Source: Linnemannia elongata
Taxonomy: Eukaryota > Mortierellomycota > Mortierellomycetes > Mortierellales > Mortierellaceae
Assembly: GCA_036320915.1 (NCBI GenBank)
Contig: JAXBDG010000004.1
Location: 1,054,001-1,118,000 of the forward strand
Length of the DNA: 64,000 nt
Direction: 5' to 3'
Positions within the stretch are counted from its first letter, which is position 1. Every line of letters starts with the position of its first letter. The position numbers and the translations under genes were made by a program. This document shows positions 32,447 through 43,900 of this stretch, in pieces. The notes under the pieces were generated by a model. It ran no database searches. It saw nothing but the letters and a program-made list of their open reading frames with translations, and was not told the origin of the DNA.

Positions 32447-32452
32447 AATAAA
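32447..32452 (+). terminator. Polyadenylation signal AATAAA
   Basis: AATAAA 154 nt after the stop of the secreted peptide gene. Confidence 0.5.
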
Positions 32453-32503
32453 ACCAGTTGTTCTCATCAGCGCTTCTCATTTAGTCCATGAACAATGAGG
32501 TGG

Positions 32504-32599
32504 TCATTGATGCGATGGAGGATCACAGCTCATGATGAAGCAATGAAATGCTCATTGAAGTGATGGAGGACCACAGCTCATGATGAAGCAATGAAGTGG
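32504..32599. repeat. Two 48-nt direct repeats in the alcohol dehydrogenase promoter
   Basis: Unit 1 (32504-32551) and unit 2 (32552-32599) are adjacent and differ at only a few positions. Both contain GATGGAGGAYCACAGCTCAT and GATGAAGCAATGAA. A TATAAAA directly follows unit 2, so the repeat sits at the place of an upstream activating site of the gene at 32731. Confidence 0.9.
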
Positions 32600-32606
32600 T
32601 ATAAAA
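32600..32606 (+). promoter_or_regulatory. TATA box (TATAAAA)
   Basis: Perfect TATA box 125 nt before the ATG of the alcohol dehydrogenase gene, directly after the 48-nt tandem repeat. The leader between is CT/CA-rich with three TTCCAC units (about 32663-32684). Confidence 0.65.
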
Positions 32607-32730
32607 CGATCCTTCGACTCTTTTCCTTCAACCACCTACAATAAGAAAAAGACTCACAACTTTCCACTTCCACTTCCACTTCCACAACGCATTCTCTTCC
32701 ACAAAAACAAAAACACCGCCACTCTCTACA

Positions 32731-34265
32731 ATGACCGGCGACGAAGCTAAGCATGAGAAGCACGAACACTGTGCTGTCGACGAGAAAACAAACTTCATGG
32801 GCTACGCTTCCTCTGGAGGTGCTACTCTCCACCGTATAACTTTCTCACCCCGTACTCTGGGCCCCAAGGACGTCGAGATTGACATTTGGTACTCTGGCAT
32901 CTGTGGCTCCGATTTACATATCCTTGAGGAGGACTGGTGCAAGCTCCACGGCGATGTTGTTGCCGGCCACCAAATCGCAGGAACTGTTGCCGCAGCCGGA
33001 CCCGAGGCCCTATACAAGGTCGGAGATCGCGTGGGAGCCTCCCTCATCGTAAGTACTTTTTTTTTTGCTTGTCATTATCGGTGAGGGATGCAAGAAGGAG
33101 AGAGTGACTTCAAGAAGAGCTCATTATTGAGAAGAGTTCGGTGTCAGTGATCAGCGATCAAAGCACTCACCATCATTATTTTACATCATTCTTGAATCAA
33201 CACAGATTGACGCGTGCATGAACTGTGACGAGTGCAAGGCCGGTCAAGAGCAGTACTGCGCCATGAAAACTCTTATCTACAACGACAAATTCAAGGATGG
33301 ATGCCCCGCTCCCTCGTACGGAGGCTTCGCCAACCGAATCCGTCTCTGCAGCGAATTTGTCTACAAGTTGCCCGATGAGATCCACTTCTCCCATGGTATG
33401 TCTCAACCTTCTCGTCCTAGGTTTCGCGTTTCACACTGACGTCATGAGTACATTAAGCAAGCAGAGCAAGCGCTGCACTGACTCCTTTCCTTGCTCTCTC
33501 CTGCTGTCACTATTGTAGCTGCCCCTCTGTTCTGTGCGGGTCTCACCACGTTCACCGCTCTCCGCAAGTACGGCGCTGGAGCCGAAAAGACGGTTGGAGT
33601 GAAAGGCATCGGAGCCTTGGGTCACCTCGCGATCCAGTACGCCAAGGCCATGGGCACGAAGGAGATCTTTGCTATCCATGATAGCGATGTAACCTCTGAG
33701 GATGCCACCAAGCTTGGCGCTACTCGCTGCATCGAGTAAGTTCTTATTCTTTCATCGCCTGCACTCAGATCACATAACTTCTATTGTTGAGCGCCCATTC
33801 TAACCGACTTTTCTTCCGTGTCCCTTTAGCCTCTCGAACAAGGACGATCTCCATGCGGAGCATCACAAAATCGACTTGCTCCTGGTCAACAGCTTTAACG
33901 AATCGACCAAGTGGGAAGATGTTCTCTCATTGGTCTCAAACCATGGCACGGTTGTCATCCTTGCGCTCGCGAAGGTGCCCATATCCATCCCGACCATGAT
34001 CTTGGTGCATCGCGACCTCAAGATTGTCTCGTCGTTCCAGGGAGGTCGCAAGGATATCAAGGATTTGTTGGAATTCACGGCCAAGCATGAAGTCCACCCG
34101 TGGATCGTCAAGGTTCCGTTTGACAAGATCAACGATGCCCTCGAGCTTCAAAAGAAGAACTCTGCTCGTTACTGTATCGTTTTGGAGGCCGACGAGTCCA
34201 AGGAAAAGGAAAACAACGCTGAGGCGAACAAGCCTGCGGCGGAAGAGTATATGAAGGAGGACTAA
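32731..34265 (+). CDS. Zinc-dependent NADP(H) alcohol dehydrogenase, cinnamyl-alcohol-dehydrogenase type
   Basis: Four exons (32731-33048, 33206-33395, 33519-33735, 33830-34265) give 386 residues. It is a medium-chain dehydrogenase of the CAD/Adh6-Adh7 type, which interconverts aldehydes and alcohols in the cytosol. Catalytic zinc ligands are Cys58 (GICGSDLH), His80 and Cys175 (PLFCAGLTTF). The structural zinc site is complete: Cys110, 113, 116 and 124 (CMNCDECKAGQEQYC). The Rossmann turn is GIGALG. Usually the catalytic His is followed by Glu (GHE); here it is Gln81 (AGHQIAG). The N-terminus has a His/Glu-rich stretch (KHEKHEHC), and about 25 charged residues extend the C-terminus (DESKEKENNAEANK). 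A TATA box and a 48-nt tandem repeat upstream suggest inducible expression. Substrate is not predictable from the sequence. Confidence 0.92.
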
Positions 34266-34729
34266 AGGTGGCCACTGAAAGGTCTTTCTCGGGCACCCTT
34301 TGTCCTTTGTGTAGTGCTTTGACAACCCTGGTATCGTCCTCTCATAACATCTTTCTTGCAACTTTCAGTTTGATATGCTACCTCTTTTTTTTTTTTTTAG
34401 CTTTTTTACTTTCTTGCACTCGTCTTGCCCTCATTTCATGGACACATGGGTATAACATCAAACAGACAGACAGACAGACACATCGAGCAGACAGAAAGAC
34501 ACAATGATAGGCAGCTTTGAATTAAAAATGTGCATTTAGCAATTTATGTCGTATAGATATGGTTGGGTTCGTTAAGGAAGCGGGATAAATGACAGGGACA
34601 CAGGGACAAGAGGGAGGCACCAGTTGGAAACTCGAAAGGGGTTCATTTCGTGACATTTGCCGCCAAAATTTGTTGTTGCTCACAAATGTTGTGTGTTTGA
34701 GCTGAGAGCAAATTCCTCTCCTCCCTTCT

Positions 34730-34777
<48 letters not shown>

Positions 34778-34835
34778 CTGTTGTCGTTGTCGATTCGTTA
34801 TTTGTTGCTTGGTTGGTTGGTTATGGGGATGGGGA
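34266..34835. other. Convergent intergenic region with a long poly-T tract
   Basis: Lies between the ends of the alcohol dehydrogenase (plus) and the surface protein (minus). It contains T9 at 34390, (ACAG)n at 34465-34482 and a 41-nt T-run. No gene seen. Confidence 0.6.
34733..34773. repeat. Poly-T tract, 41 nt
   Basis: An uninterrupted run of 41 T, the longest homopolymer in the window, in the 3' flank shared by two convergent genes. Its exact length may be unreliable. Confidence 0.9.
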
Positions 34836-35567
34836 TCACTCTCGATGAAACAGATCGAGGTTCTTGCGCCACAAATCCGGTCTCTCCTTCCCTCCATTGC
34901 TGATATACATGCCATACCCTCCACCGGACTCACTATACCCCACAGAGCCAGCATGGTTCTTGAGAATATCCTCGTCCCAGCTCTGATGGCGTCGTCGACG
35001 TGACTGACGGACTCTGTAACAACTAAACAACACGGCTGCAAGAATTGCAAGCAAGATGAAGACCAAAAGAACAATCAGTCCCGGAGACAGTGGACCACCA
35101 TTGCTGTTAGGACCGTTGTCGTTCCCGCTTTGGGCCTTCGAGGATGGGTTGCCGTTATCGTTTGGTGTGCCATCGTCATCGACGCTCGTGCCACCCGCTG
35201 CGGGTGCGGAGTGCTTCTTGGTGGGTGTGGTAGGGGAGGGGACGCCGCCGATACTGCCGAGAATTGGGGATGGATTTAGGACTTGGCTGATCAAGCCTGG
35301 TAAGGGACCAGTGGCGGTGGAGTTGGGATGAGTGCCGTCGGTGCCTACAGTGCTTGGTGTGGTGGGAGATGGAGGGCCGGCGGGTGCGGCGGCTGGTGGA
35401 GGGGAAGAGCTGCCGAGGGGGATGATTCCGAGGAGGTCTCGTTTGTTGTTTCCGAAGTTGACAGGAGAGGCGGTGGTTGTGTGGAGGGAAATAGATAGGG
35501 TGATGGTGAGGAGGAGGAGGGTTATGAGAAGTGGTGTAGGCGATGAGGAGAGGCGTGAGAGACGCAT
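34836..35567 (-). CDS. Type I membrane surface protein, unrecognised
   Basis: A single exon of 243 residues. An N-terminal signal peptide is clear (PLLITLLLLTITLSISLH, cleavage about residue 34). It is followed by NNKRDLL with a Kex2-type KR site, a Pro/Ser/Thr/Gly-rich ectodomain likely to be O-glycosylated, and a membrane helix at about 161-183 (GLIVLLVFILLAILAAVLF). The cytosolic tail begins with RVRQSRRRRHQSWDE and ends DLWRKNLDLFHRE. This is the layout of fungal wall-stress-sensor-like or mucin-like proteins, but there is no WSC or Cys-rich domain, so no function is assigned. It sits tail-to-tail with the alcohol dehydrogenase and head-to-head with CC2D1. Its leader is CT-rich on its own strand. 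Confidence 0.78.
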   Translation of the reverse strand: MRLSRLSSSPTPLLITLLLLTITLSISLHTTTASPVNFGNNKRDLLGIIPLGSSSPPPAAAPAGPPSPTTPSTVGTDGTHPNSTATGPLPGLISQVLNPSPILGSIGGVPSPTTPTKKHSAPAAGGTSVDDDGTPNDNGNPSSKAQSGNDNGPNSNGGPLSPGLIVLLVFILLAILAAVLFSCYRVRQSRRRRHQSWDEDILKNHAGSVGYSESGGGYGMYISNGGKERPDLWRKNLDLFHRE

Positions 35568-35939
35568 TGTTATGGTTTTGGAAGGAGTTGAACGGTATGT
35601 GGTGGTCTGTGTGTTTGTGCAGATATGGTGTTGGGCGTTAAAAGTAAATTATTGTTCCTGAGAAAAAAACTTTGGTGGGAGGGTGGAAGAGGGAGGGTAG
35701 GCAATGGGCAATGGCAATAAGGTTGCTTGAAGATAGGGAATATGAAGAGAATGGAAAGAGAAGAGGGTGAAGATGAAAATGTGAACGGATAAAGGAGATG
35801 AAAAGAAAAAGAAGGCGGTTGTTGAGAAAGAAGGGTAAGAAAGGAAGGATTGAAGGAGGCAAGCAGTAGAAGGAGTGAAGGCAAGGAAGAACAAATAGAA
35901 ACAAAAGTAGCACGAGTGGGATGGAGAGGATTATTATTT

Positions 35940-35988
<49 letters not shown>
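35940..35988. repeat. (GTT)n microsatellite
   Basis: About 16 GTT units with one GTC interruption near the left end, in the divergent promoter region. Confidence 0.92.
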
Positions 35989-36956
35989 AATGTGTCTGAG
36001 GATGTTTGAGCAGGGGCAGAAGGAAAAGAGGGAAAAAAAGGGAAGGGGATGAGACGTGAGAGGATATAAAGATAAAAAGGAGAACAAAAAATGAGTGTAA
36101 AGCGCGAGGTTCGTGTTTGTTCCTTTGCCAACAGAGACTGTTTTCTTGTGGTGTTATGTTCAGTCCCAGCACAGACAAACAGGCAGGATGGTGAATGTCA
36201 CTTGAGCACAAGAGGAAAGTAACGAGATGGGAGAAGGAAGCAAAAAGGTACAAAAATGAATGAAAAGAAAGAAAAGAACAAAATAAAGAAAAGAACAAAA
36301 AGAAGAAAAGAAGAAGTGGAAGGAAAGCTGAGTGGGAAGCAGGCAAATTAGTTGAGTGAGCGCCATGAACAACCAAGCGCAAGGCGCGTTGTCATCATCC
36401 ACGTCGCTCACTCGTCCGTAGCTTGCAAAAGACAGGTAGTAATAGAATAGCCTTTTCTTTTTTTAGCAGCTGCCAGTTCGAGGATAGCAACCGTGTCTGT
36501 TCGAAACGCACACAGGAAACACGTAAAGGGGCAAGGCGGCATTCGCTCTCTTCTTTCCTTTTCTTTTCCCCTTTCCTACATGGCCCAGCTCGAAGACTTG
36601 CTTCTATCAACACAATGAACATTCACTCTTCGTTTTCACTTTTTCACTTTTTTTACCTTCATTGCCTGCTCTTGCTCAATTGTACTCGCACGATGAATAA
36701 AAAATATATTCTCGTATGCGGCTCTCTTCACATCCCTTCTTCCCCGTCTTCCCGCTCTTTTTTTCGTAGTGCATTTACTTATTCTACGTGAGTGAATGCC
36801 CCCGTGTTGTCTCGAATTGCTCATCCATGGACAGTCTGTTCTATTGTTCCTTTTGGATGACAAACTGTGCCATCTACGGTGCACCCTTCTGAACGGCAGC
36901 TTAAAATAACAAGATATCTTCATTCTCTTCCTCCTGAGGGGAGGTCAAATGTGACG

Positions 36957-36958
<2 letters not shown>

Positions 36959-36990
<32 letters not shown>
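36959..36990. repeat. Poly-T tract, 32 nt
   Basis: Uninterrupted T-run 87 nt before the CC2D1 start codon. Poly(dA:dT) tracts near promoters exclude nucleosomes in fungi, so it may mark the nucleosome-free region of this gene. Confidence 0.9.
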
Positions 36991-36993
<3 letters not shown>

Positions 36994-37077
36994 CACTCTT
37001 GTAGGGGTGTTTGTAACTTCTTTCTTACGTTACAACAATACCCACCACCCCTACAGCACACATCAAGAACAACCAAA

Positions 37078-40000
37078 ATGTTCAGCTGGAAGAAACAGAA
37101 CCCGCCGTCAAAGCAGCGGCAACAACAGCCTCAAGGCGGAGGAGACTACAGCGACCTCATTGCCCAGGGGATGCGACTCGCCAACGAGGACATTGACGAA
37201 TCAGGCGCCGACACTGGTGACTACATGCCTGACGAAGAAGATCTTGGTGACATGGACCTGGACGACCCTGAGCTATTGGTAACTTCAAAAAGTCTTCTTA
37301 TTCAACACTTGTAAAGGAAGAAAAAGTACAGGAAAAACACAAGAGAGAGAGAGAAAGAGATAGAGATAGCGTGTGTCTAACCTATGCTCCTGCCACACTT
37401 GTGAAAAACGTAGGCAGAGCTGCAAGGACTTACAGGGGAGGCACCTGAACCACGCCCAAAACCAGCTGCGGGATTGACCAAGCCTCCTCCAAAACCAGTA
37501 CAAGCACCAGCGCCAGCACCAGTAGCACCAGCACCACGGTCAGTCCCTGCAACAAAACCTGCTCCCCCTATTCAGCCACCCTCTAAAGCCACGCCACCAC
37601 CACCAGCCAGCAACTCTGGGACAAACTCTGGACTGACAGGACTTGGACTTGATCTGGATGGTGTCATGGAAGATGACGACGACGAAGAAGTCGAATTGAC
37701 AGAGGACGATTGGAACGACCCCCACTTCATGGTAGGTCACAGGTCACCAACGTTTCTAAAAAGCTAGCTTTAGTAAATAATTGATGTCGTTATACTTTGC
37801 TAATTTGCTCTGGACACCTCCTATAGGCGCAATTGCAATCTCTTGGCGGCCATGCGGGCGGACACCAGGACAAGGAAACGTTAGGAAAAAGCACTACCGC
37901 ACCAGCTAAAACAGAAGTACCAGCACCAAAAACAACCACCATCCCAACAGAATCTGGACCCCTCGCCGCCAGCAACAGCAGCTTCAATATCACACCATCA
38001 GTACCCAACCGCAAACCAGCATCGGCAAGCTCATCCATGATTGCTATCCCGCCTCAGGACAAAGCCTACAACGACGAAGATATGGACGGTGACTCGCTTA
38101 TGACCGACCATACAGACGACTCCAAGGTCCAACCAGAACAGCACAAGCCCTCTTCCCCGATAGACGTCAAGCCGCCCAAGCGTGTGGAGACGATACCAAA
38201 GACAAACCATAAGGACCTCCTCAAACTCCTGCAGGCGCGTGAAACTCAATACAAACGCGCCGCGTTGGATGCCAAGCAAGCAGGAAATATGGCTTTGGCA
38301 AAAGATCGAATGAAGGTCTACAAATCACTACAGGGCTGGATTCAACTTGTCGAGGCCGGTGGATTCCTTGACTTGGAAATATACCCAATCCCCGACGAGC
38401 CTCCAGCAGCAGCCCCAAAGGCAGCCGTCGGTCAATCGGCCGCTCCAGTATCTACAACTTCGTCGCCTCAGGCTGCAACCGATGTTTCTACACGAAAGCC
38501 CTATTCCCCACCCCTCTCGACACCAACAGCAGAACCAACAACTCAAGTTTCCAGTAGCATCGCGGAAGCATCAGGCGAGGATATGCGAGCGGGACCTGGC
38601 CGTGCTCTAGCAGGAATTCAGTTCTCACAGCTCAGGGCGGATGATGACTTTCAGATTGTCTCTAACTCAGACGCTGATACTTACGACATGCTGGAGTCGC
38701 AATTGGAGTCCCAGATTAAGATGTGTGACTCCACACTCAAATATTACTTCCAGACGGGTGACAAGAACACAGCACTCGAGTTCCACAAGCTAAACAGGAC
38801 ATTCAAGGCCGACTTGGTGTCGCTGCAGTCTCACCGGAGTCACGGAAAGAAGGCACCAGCATTCCACTTCCAGGATGTGCGTTTTGAGCAGGAGTACGGC
38901 TTTTATCAGGAGATTGGGCTGAACGACTTGTCGCTTAGTATTGTGAGAGCATGGGACCTGTCACACAAGGATGTCCAACCTGCGGATATTGACGCGTATG
39001 TGTTGTGGGACCTTGGATGGCCTACGGAATCGATGGCAGGAGCAGGATCTGGCAAGGGTTCGACACCTAGTATCAAGAAGTCGGCCAAGCCTGAATACAA
39101 CTACTCCAAAACTCTGGGAATTGAGCGGACAAGGGCTTTCCAGCGGTTTGTCGATAGGAGAAAGGTCACATTTGAGGTCTGGCATTACCGTGGCCTGCTG
39201 TGGAAGGACTACCTGATCGGGCGTGGACAAATTGCTCTGCAGCCCCTGTTGGAGCACTCCGAAATCCACGAAATCATTCCTGTAAGTGCACGTGCAAGAA
39301 GACAAGTATATGATAAAGGACTATTGCTATTGACATTGCGAGTTTCTACAACATCGTCATACTCACCTTCTTTGCGTTTTGTAGCTCTTGGATCCCTCTA
39401 ACCGAAAGAATACTGGAGGAAAGCTTGAAGTCAAGATTCGTCTGCAGCGCCCACTTTTGAAGCCGGAGATTATTGTAAAGGAAGAGAAATGGCTGGTGAT
39501 TGACGAGTTCAATTCTGGAGGTCTCGGATTCCCTTCGACTGTTGCGGTTACACCCGCTTCTCGGTCATCAGGAAGCCCCGCAATTGGACGAACAGGAGCA
39601 CCCGCAGGAAAGACAGTCAAAGGAGTACCCGCTGCCCCCGCTGCTGTAACTCCTGCTCCTGCCAATGTGACCCGTGCAGCTGGTACACCAAACCCTGCTG
39701 CGCCGGCTACCGCTGCCGCGGTTCCAGCTTCGGTGAAGTCACCCAAACCATCATCAGCATCAACAGTAGCAGCAGGGCAGCCTTCTGCGACGGCCAGCCG
39801 AGGTACCATCCCTTCCGCTGCTTCACCAAAACCAAACGCTGCACCTTCAGTAAGGAACTCGTCAGCTGCTGCAACGGATGCGGAAGGAGAGGAGAGCGAG
39901 TCAGATAAGGCGCTCAATGAATTGAACAGGTAATTAATTTAGCGGACTATCATCGATTTTGCTATCCTCGTGGGAGTGTTTCTCTTTTGCTAACTGTAAT

Positions 40001-40402
40001 CGCTTTCATACCTGTTGAATGCCACATAGCGTTGAATTTTTGGTATCAAATATGGTTTTGGAGAGCGAGATCCAGATTGCACAGTCGATGATCCACGACG
40101 CCCGGGCCGTTGGCAATGCAGAGGGAGCAGAGGAATACCAGGATAGGTTGATGCAGCTGGAGATCAAGATGAAACTGTTGGTGCTGCAGGTTCAAACGGG
40201 TCAGTTGACGATGGATGTGTACTGCCAGTCTGTGTATGACAGGATTGGCAAGGACAAGAAACTGGCGGTTGAACTCAGGCGACTGGGGATGGTTCCCGAG
40301 GCCAAACGAGCTTTGGGGCGATCGAAAATCATGGCGCAGGAGATGAAGGAAGTGGAGGAAGCCATGGCGGCCCAGGGCGAGGAGGACGAGGAGCAAGAAT
40401 GA
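37078..40402 (+). CDS. CC2D1 / Lgd family ESCRT-III regulator
   Basis: Five exons (37078-37278, 37414-37731, 37827-39281, 39385-39929, 40030-40402) give 963 residues. CC2D1/Lgd proteins bind Snf7/CHMP4 of ESCRT-III and control endosomal sorting. Two DM14-type helical hairpins are visible: about residues 305-345 (DLLKLLQARETQYKRAAL, AKDRMKVYKSLQ) and about 465-515 (LESQLESQIKMCDSTLKYYF, ALEFHKLNRTFKADL). They are followed by a C2 domain from about 530 (FQDVRFEQEYGFYQEIGLND, LSIVRAWDLS, FEVWHYRGLLWKDYLIGRG). The C-terminal helical part (residues about 835-963) has LVSNMVLESEI and LGRSKIMAQEM, typical of the family end. The acidic N-terminus (EDLGDMDLDDPELL) also fits the family. Long Ala/Pro-rich linkers separate the domains. 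AATAAA lies at 40521. Confidence 0.93.
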
Positions 40403-40520
40403 AGTGGAGGAGGGCAGTAGAGTAACAAGGGATGATGAAGTGAAAAGGGGCAGACTGATACATGTATCTTTCATTTTTGAGTTGTAGGGGGTGTGCGTCT
40501 TGGCCCCCTCCATTTGATGT

Positions 40521-40526
40521 AATAAA
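40521..40526 (+). terminator. Polyadenylation signal AATAAA
   Basis: AATAAA 119 nt after the CC2D1 stop codon. Confidence 0.55.
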
Positions 40527-40957
40527 GAAAACGCGCTCCCATTTGCTGATCTGAATATGTGTGCTGGCAGAGAAGGGGAAGGACACAGGGCAAGGAACAA
40601 AGTACTGAGAACAGAGATAAAGAATAACAGAAAAACAGAGAAACATAATGACGATGAAATTGAGTTTGATATCAAGCACCATAATTATCCTTCTTTCCCT
40701 CTTTCCTTCTGTCCTTCTTTCCTTCTTTCCTACCTCACTTTCCTTCCCCGTCTTGCATACACAATTGATACACACACCAAGTGCTGTCTATCTCCCCTCC
40801 CTCCTTTCCTGCAGCCACTTCCCGGCACTCTACTCTCCCATCTTCCTTCTGCCCATCTCGCAACTCTTTGCTACCACCAACACATTCCCTTCATCAACCC
40901 CGCTTGCGACCGTTGTCAGGACCAGAGAGCTCGTCAGGCACCATAGCGAGTCAGAGG
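40527..40957 (+). promoter_or_regulatory. Upstream region of the CEP57-like gene
   Basis: A CT-rich stretch (40680-40860) with TTCCTTCT repeats, typical of leaders in this window. The reading frame of the following gene is open back to about 40781, but no ATG occurs before 40958. Confidence 0.5.
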
Positions 40958-43900
40958 ATGCTCGCCCACAACAAACCTCAAGCCTCGACCACCTCCGAGT
41001 TGTTGACTCCCAAACCCCATGGCGAACACAGGCACACATCACCACAACTACAAGCACAACAACAACAGTCAACACATCAACCCTCGTCCTCGCTCCTTCC
41101 TCAACCGCATCCAAGACAGGAACGACCTAAAAGAAAGATCTCCCATCGGGAACCTGCTCCTTCTTCGAGAACGACAACAGCCGACACTCGACTCTCTCGT
41201 GTTCATGTCGACCACCTTGAAACCCCTACTAATGGCACAAGCTTGTCTCATCAGCCCAAGCGTATCGACTCTCAGGAACCCATGACCCCTGCAGATTCAA
41301 GAACACATCTGAATGGCTCCTACCTGCAGCGACCCCCTTCATTCGAGCCCTTTGGTATCCACCGGCAGGACCAGCAACAACGACAGGAGCGTCCTCAATG
41401 GAGAGCTGCCTCTGCCGATACAGAGTCAAAGGGCAGGATAACAGATAACATCACCGTTTACGACCAGGGTAACGACCCACCGCACAACGGAGCAGACGCA
41501 ACAGGTTCAAACCAGTACCAGACCAATCTCGGACGACCAGCAAAGATGGACCATCGAACCAAACGGAGCCCGGCAGTTGTTAGAGGGGCCACGAAGCATG
41601 GAGACGACCGTGATGGTCGCTCAATTGCATCAAGCGCAACTACAACCTCACGCTTAGGTCGAGGTGAAACTGAACCACACCAAGACATACACCCCAGTCA
41701 ACACATTCAGCACAACACCGGCCAGCCAATGACCATCCGAGACATTGTTGACAGCGAAGAACTCAGGAACCAACTCGCTGAACTCCATAGGTCCCTGAAC
41801 AGCAATCCCGACCCTCATCCACCCCAGTACACATCCTCAGCGCAGGTGCAAAACAGACTATCCAACAAACAACCTTCACCAAAATACCCACAGGCACTAT
41901 CATCGACCGTACAGACAGACCGGACTGGCCCTCGACGAGGCATGCGGGGCGACAGTGTGGCGAGTGATTTAACCATGGACACGTCCCTTCTCGAAAAGAG
42001 GTTCAGAGCAAGGTTGGAAGCAGACATCCAGGTAAAAAATAATATGGCGCTCTGTTTATTTTGTTTCTTCGTTTTGTCACTGTTTGTTGCTGCACATCGG
42101 ATCTAACGTTGTTACACCGACTTTTTTGGGGGGGAAAATCGTTATAGGTGATGGAGGCGCCTCGGGAACATCAACATACAACGGAAAATGGACGGGTGAC
42201 AGCGAGCAGCAACATCCACGAGTCTGACTACCGGAAACTGTTACCCTCAGAACGACAGCGCCGGGAACTATACTCTTCCTCTTACTCTCCTTCCAACTTT
42301 TCGTCTGTGGAGGAAATTGACGAGGGCGTTGACAACGACGAGGAAGATGATGAGGATGAGGAACAAAATACTGTCGAACTCAAAGGACCAAATATTCCCA
42401 GGATTGTGCAGACCCCACCGTTATCTCAGCCTCAACAGCAACGGCCATTGAATCCCACCAGCAGTCTGAATCAACATCGCATGGATCCCGTTGAGCGTCG
42501 AAATAACGGTCGACTTCCGGACGCAGGATACGAGAGTGGCGGAGAGTTTTCGTTTGATCGGGAAGTCGCCAGGGCGCGTGCCAGGCGAGAATTGGGAGCG
42601 TCGCAGGACAATGGATCTGGTCGACCCAATGGCGCAGGAGGCTCAGGTGTTAAGGCGAGCAGACTGGACCATGGAAGAGATTTGGTACTTGAGGATCTTG
42701 CGTCGCCTGTCCGTTACGACTTTGAGGATACCCAAGGAGACCAGCGCCCATTGCGAGTAGGCGAACAGCCGGTTGGTACGGTCGAACAAATAACAAACAG
42801 ACGAGCTGGACCACACTACCCCACCGTGACTCCTGAAGAAGAGATGGAGCGTCTGAACATGGTTACCAAAGCCGAAGACCGATTCATGGAGCTTGCCGGG
42901 TCGCTGGGGGAGGGACAAGGTGAGCAATAGTTATCTTTTAGTGCCCTATATTATTCCATGTTCCATGTGTTACTTTCTACTTGTCCGCGCATTGTTGGCA
43001 ACACTAACATATGTGGTGTGTTTTACTCTTAGCGGTGGCATCTTTACTGGGGACTTTGAAGGGCATGATCAGGCAGCTCAAGGCTGAGAAGAGGTCATCC
43101 ATGTCGACCGTAAAAGACCTCAAGAAAGATCTCAAGCAAGCACAACGTGAACTCCGACGAACACGTAAGGCAAACGAGAAGCTCTCCAAGGCTAAACCAT
43201 CAACGACGAGCCATAGGAGCGGATCGAAGCACAACAAAGACACGAGCCAGGACTTGGAAAATACAACCCCCAGGCCAAGGAGAAATCAATCCCTGGAGGA
43301 GAGGGAGCAAGAGAGGAAGAATGTCGCCATCCAACGGGAGAAGGATCGTGCTGAACGAGATGTCCAGGCGCTACAGAAACAACTCGATGCATTGGAAAAG
43401 CAGAAGGAGGCTATGCAGAAACGGGAGCGACTCCGGGCAGAGGAAGAGGCGGACTTGCTGTTCTTGATCGAGTCCGAGAGCGATGACGAAGATGAGGAGG
43501 AGGAAGACTCTGAGAGCGAAAGTGAGAGTGAAAGTGAGAGTGAGAGCGACGACGATGATAGCTTCCGGATACAGAGTGAGAGTGCAGTGAGTGGACGCAG
43601 CGATCGAGAGACACCTCTCGTTGATACCCGGGCTCGCAGGAACCCAAAAGCCAAGAAACGATCATCCAGTAAAGGAACGTCAGCCGCGAAGGTCAAGGAG
43701 TCTCAGCGCCATCGTACAGAGATCGACAACCACCGTGCGCGGGATCGAACAAGGTATACAGCACTGAGTACGGGTTCTCGTTCCAAATCGGCTCACCCTT
43801 ATACTCCTCATCCCGTCGACAATGTGGTCCATATTCACCGCCTCGTTTATTATGGCGATGCTGACGTGGAAGACCTGTCTAGTTCACGGTCAAGAGTCGT

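Larger units (their letters stand above)
35568..37077. promoter_or_regulatory. Divergent promoter region between surface protein and CC2D1 genes
   Basis: About 1.5 kb without a gene. The left 750 nt are purine-rich on plus (pyrimidine-rich on minus), as expected for the leader of the minus-strand gene. It contains a (GTT)n tract at 35940-35988. The right part is CT-rich on plus, ends with a 32-T run at 36959-36990, and leads into CC2D1. Apparent Phe/Ser/Leu-rich frames on minus are composition artefacts. Confidence 0.6.

Noticed and set aside
35570..36382. 270-residue Phe/Ser/Asn-rich frame on minus
   Set aside because: Translation of the pyrimidine-rich leader and the (GTT)n repeat upstream of the surface protein gene.
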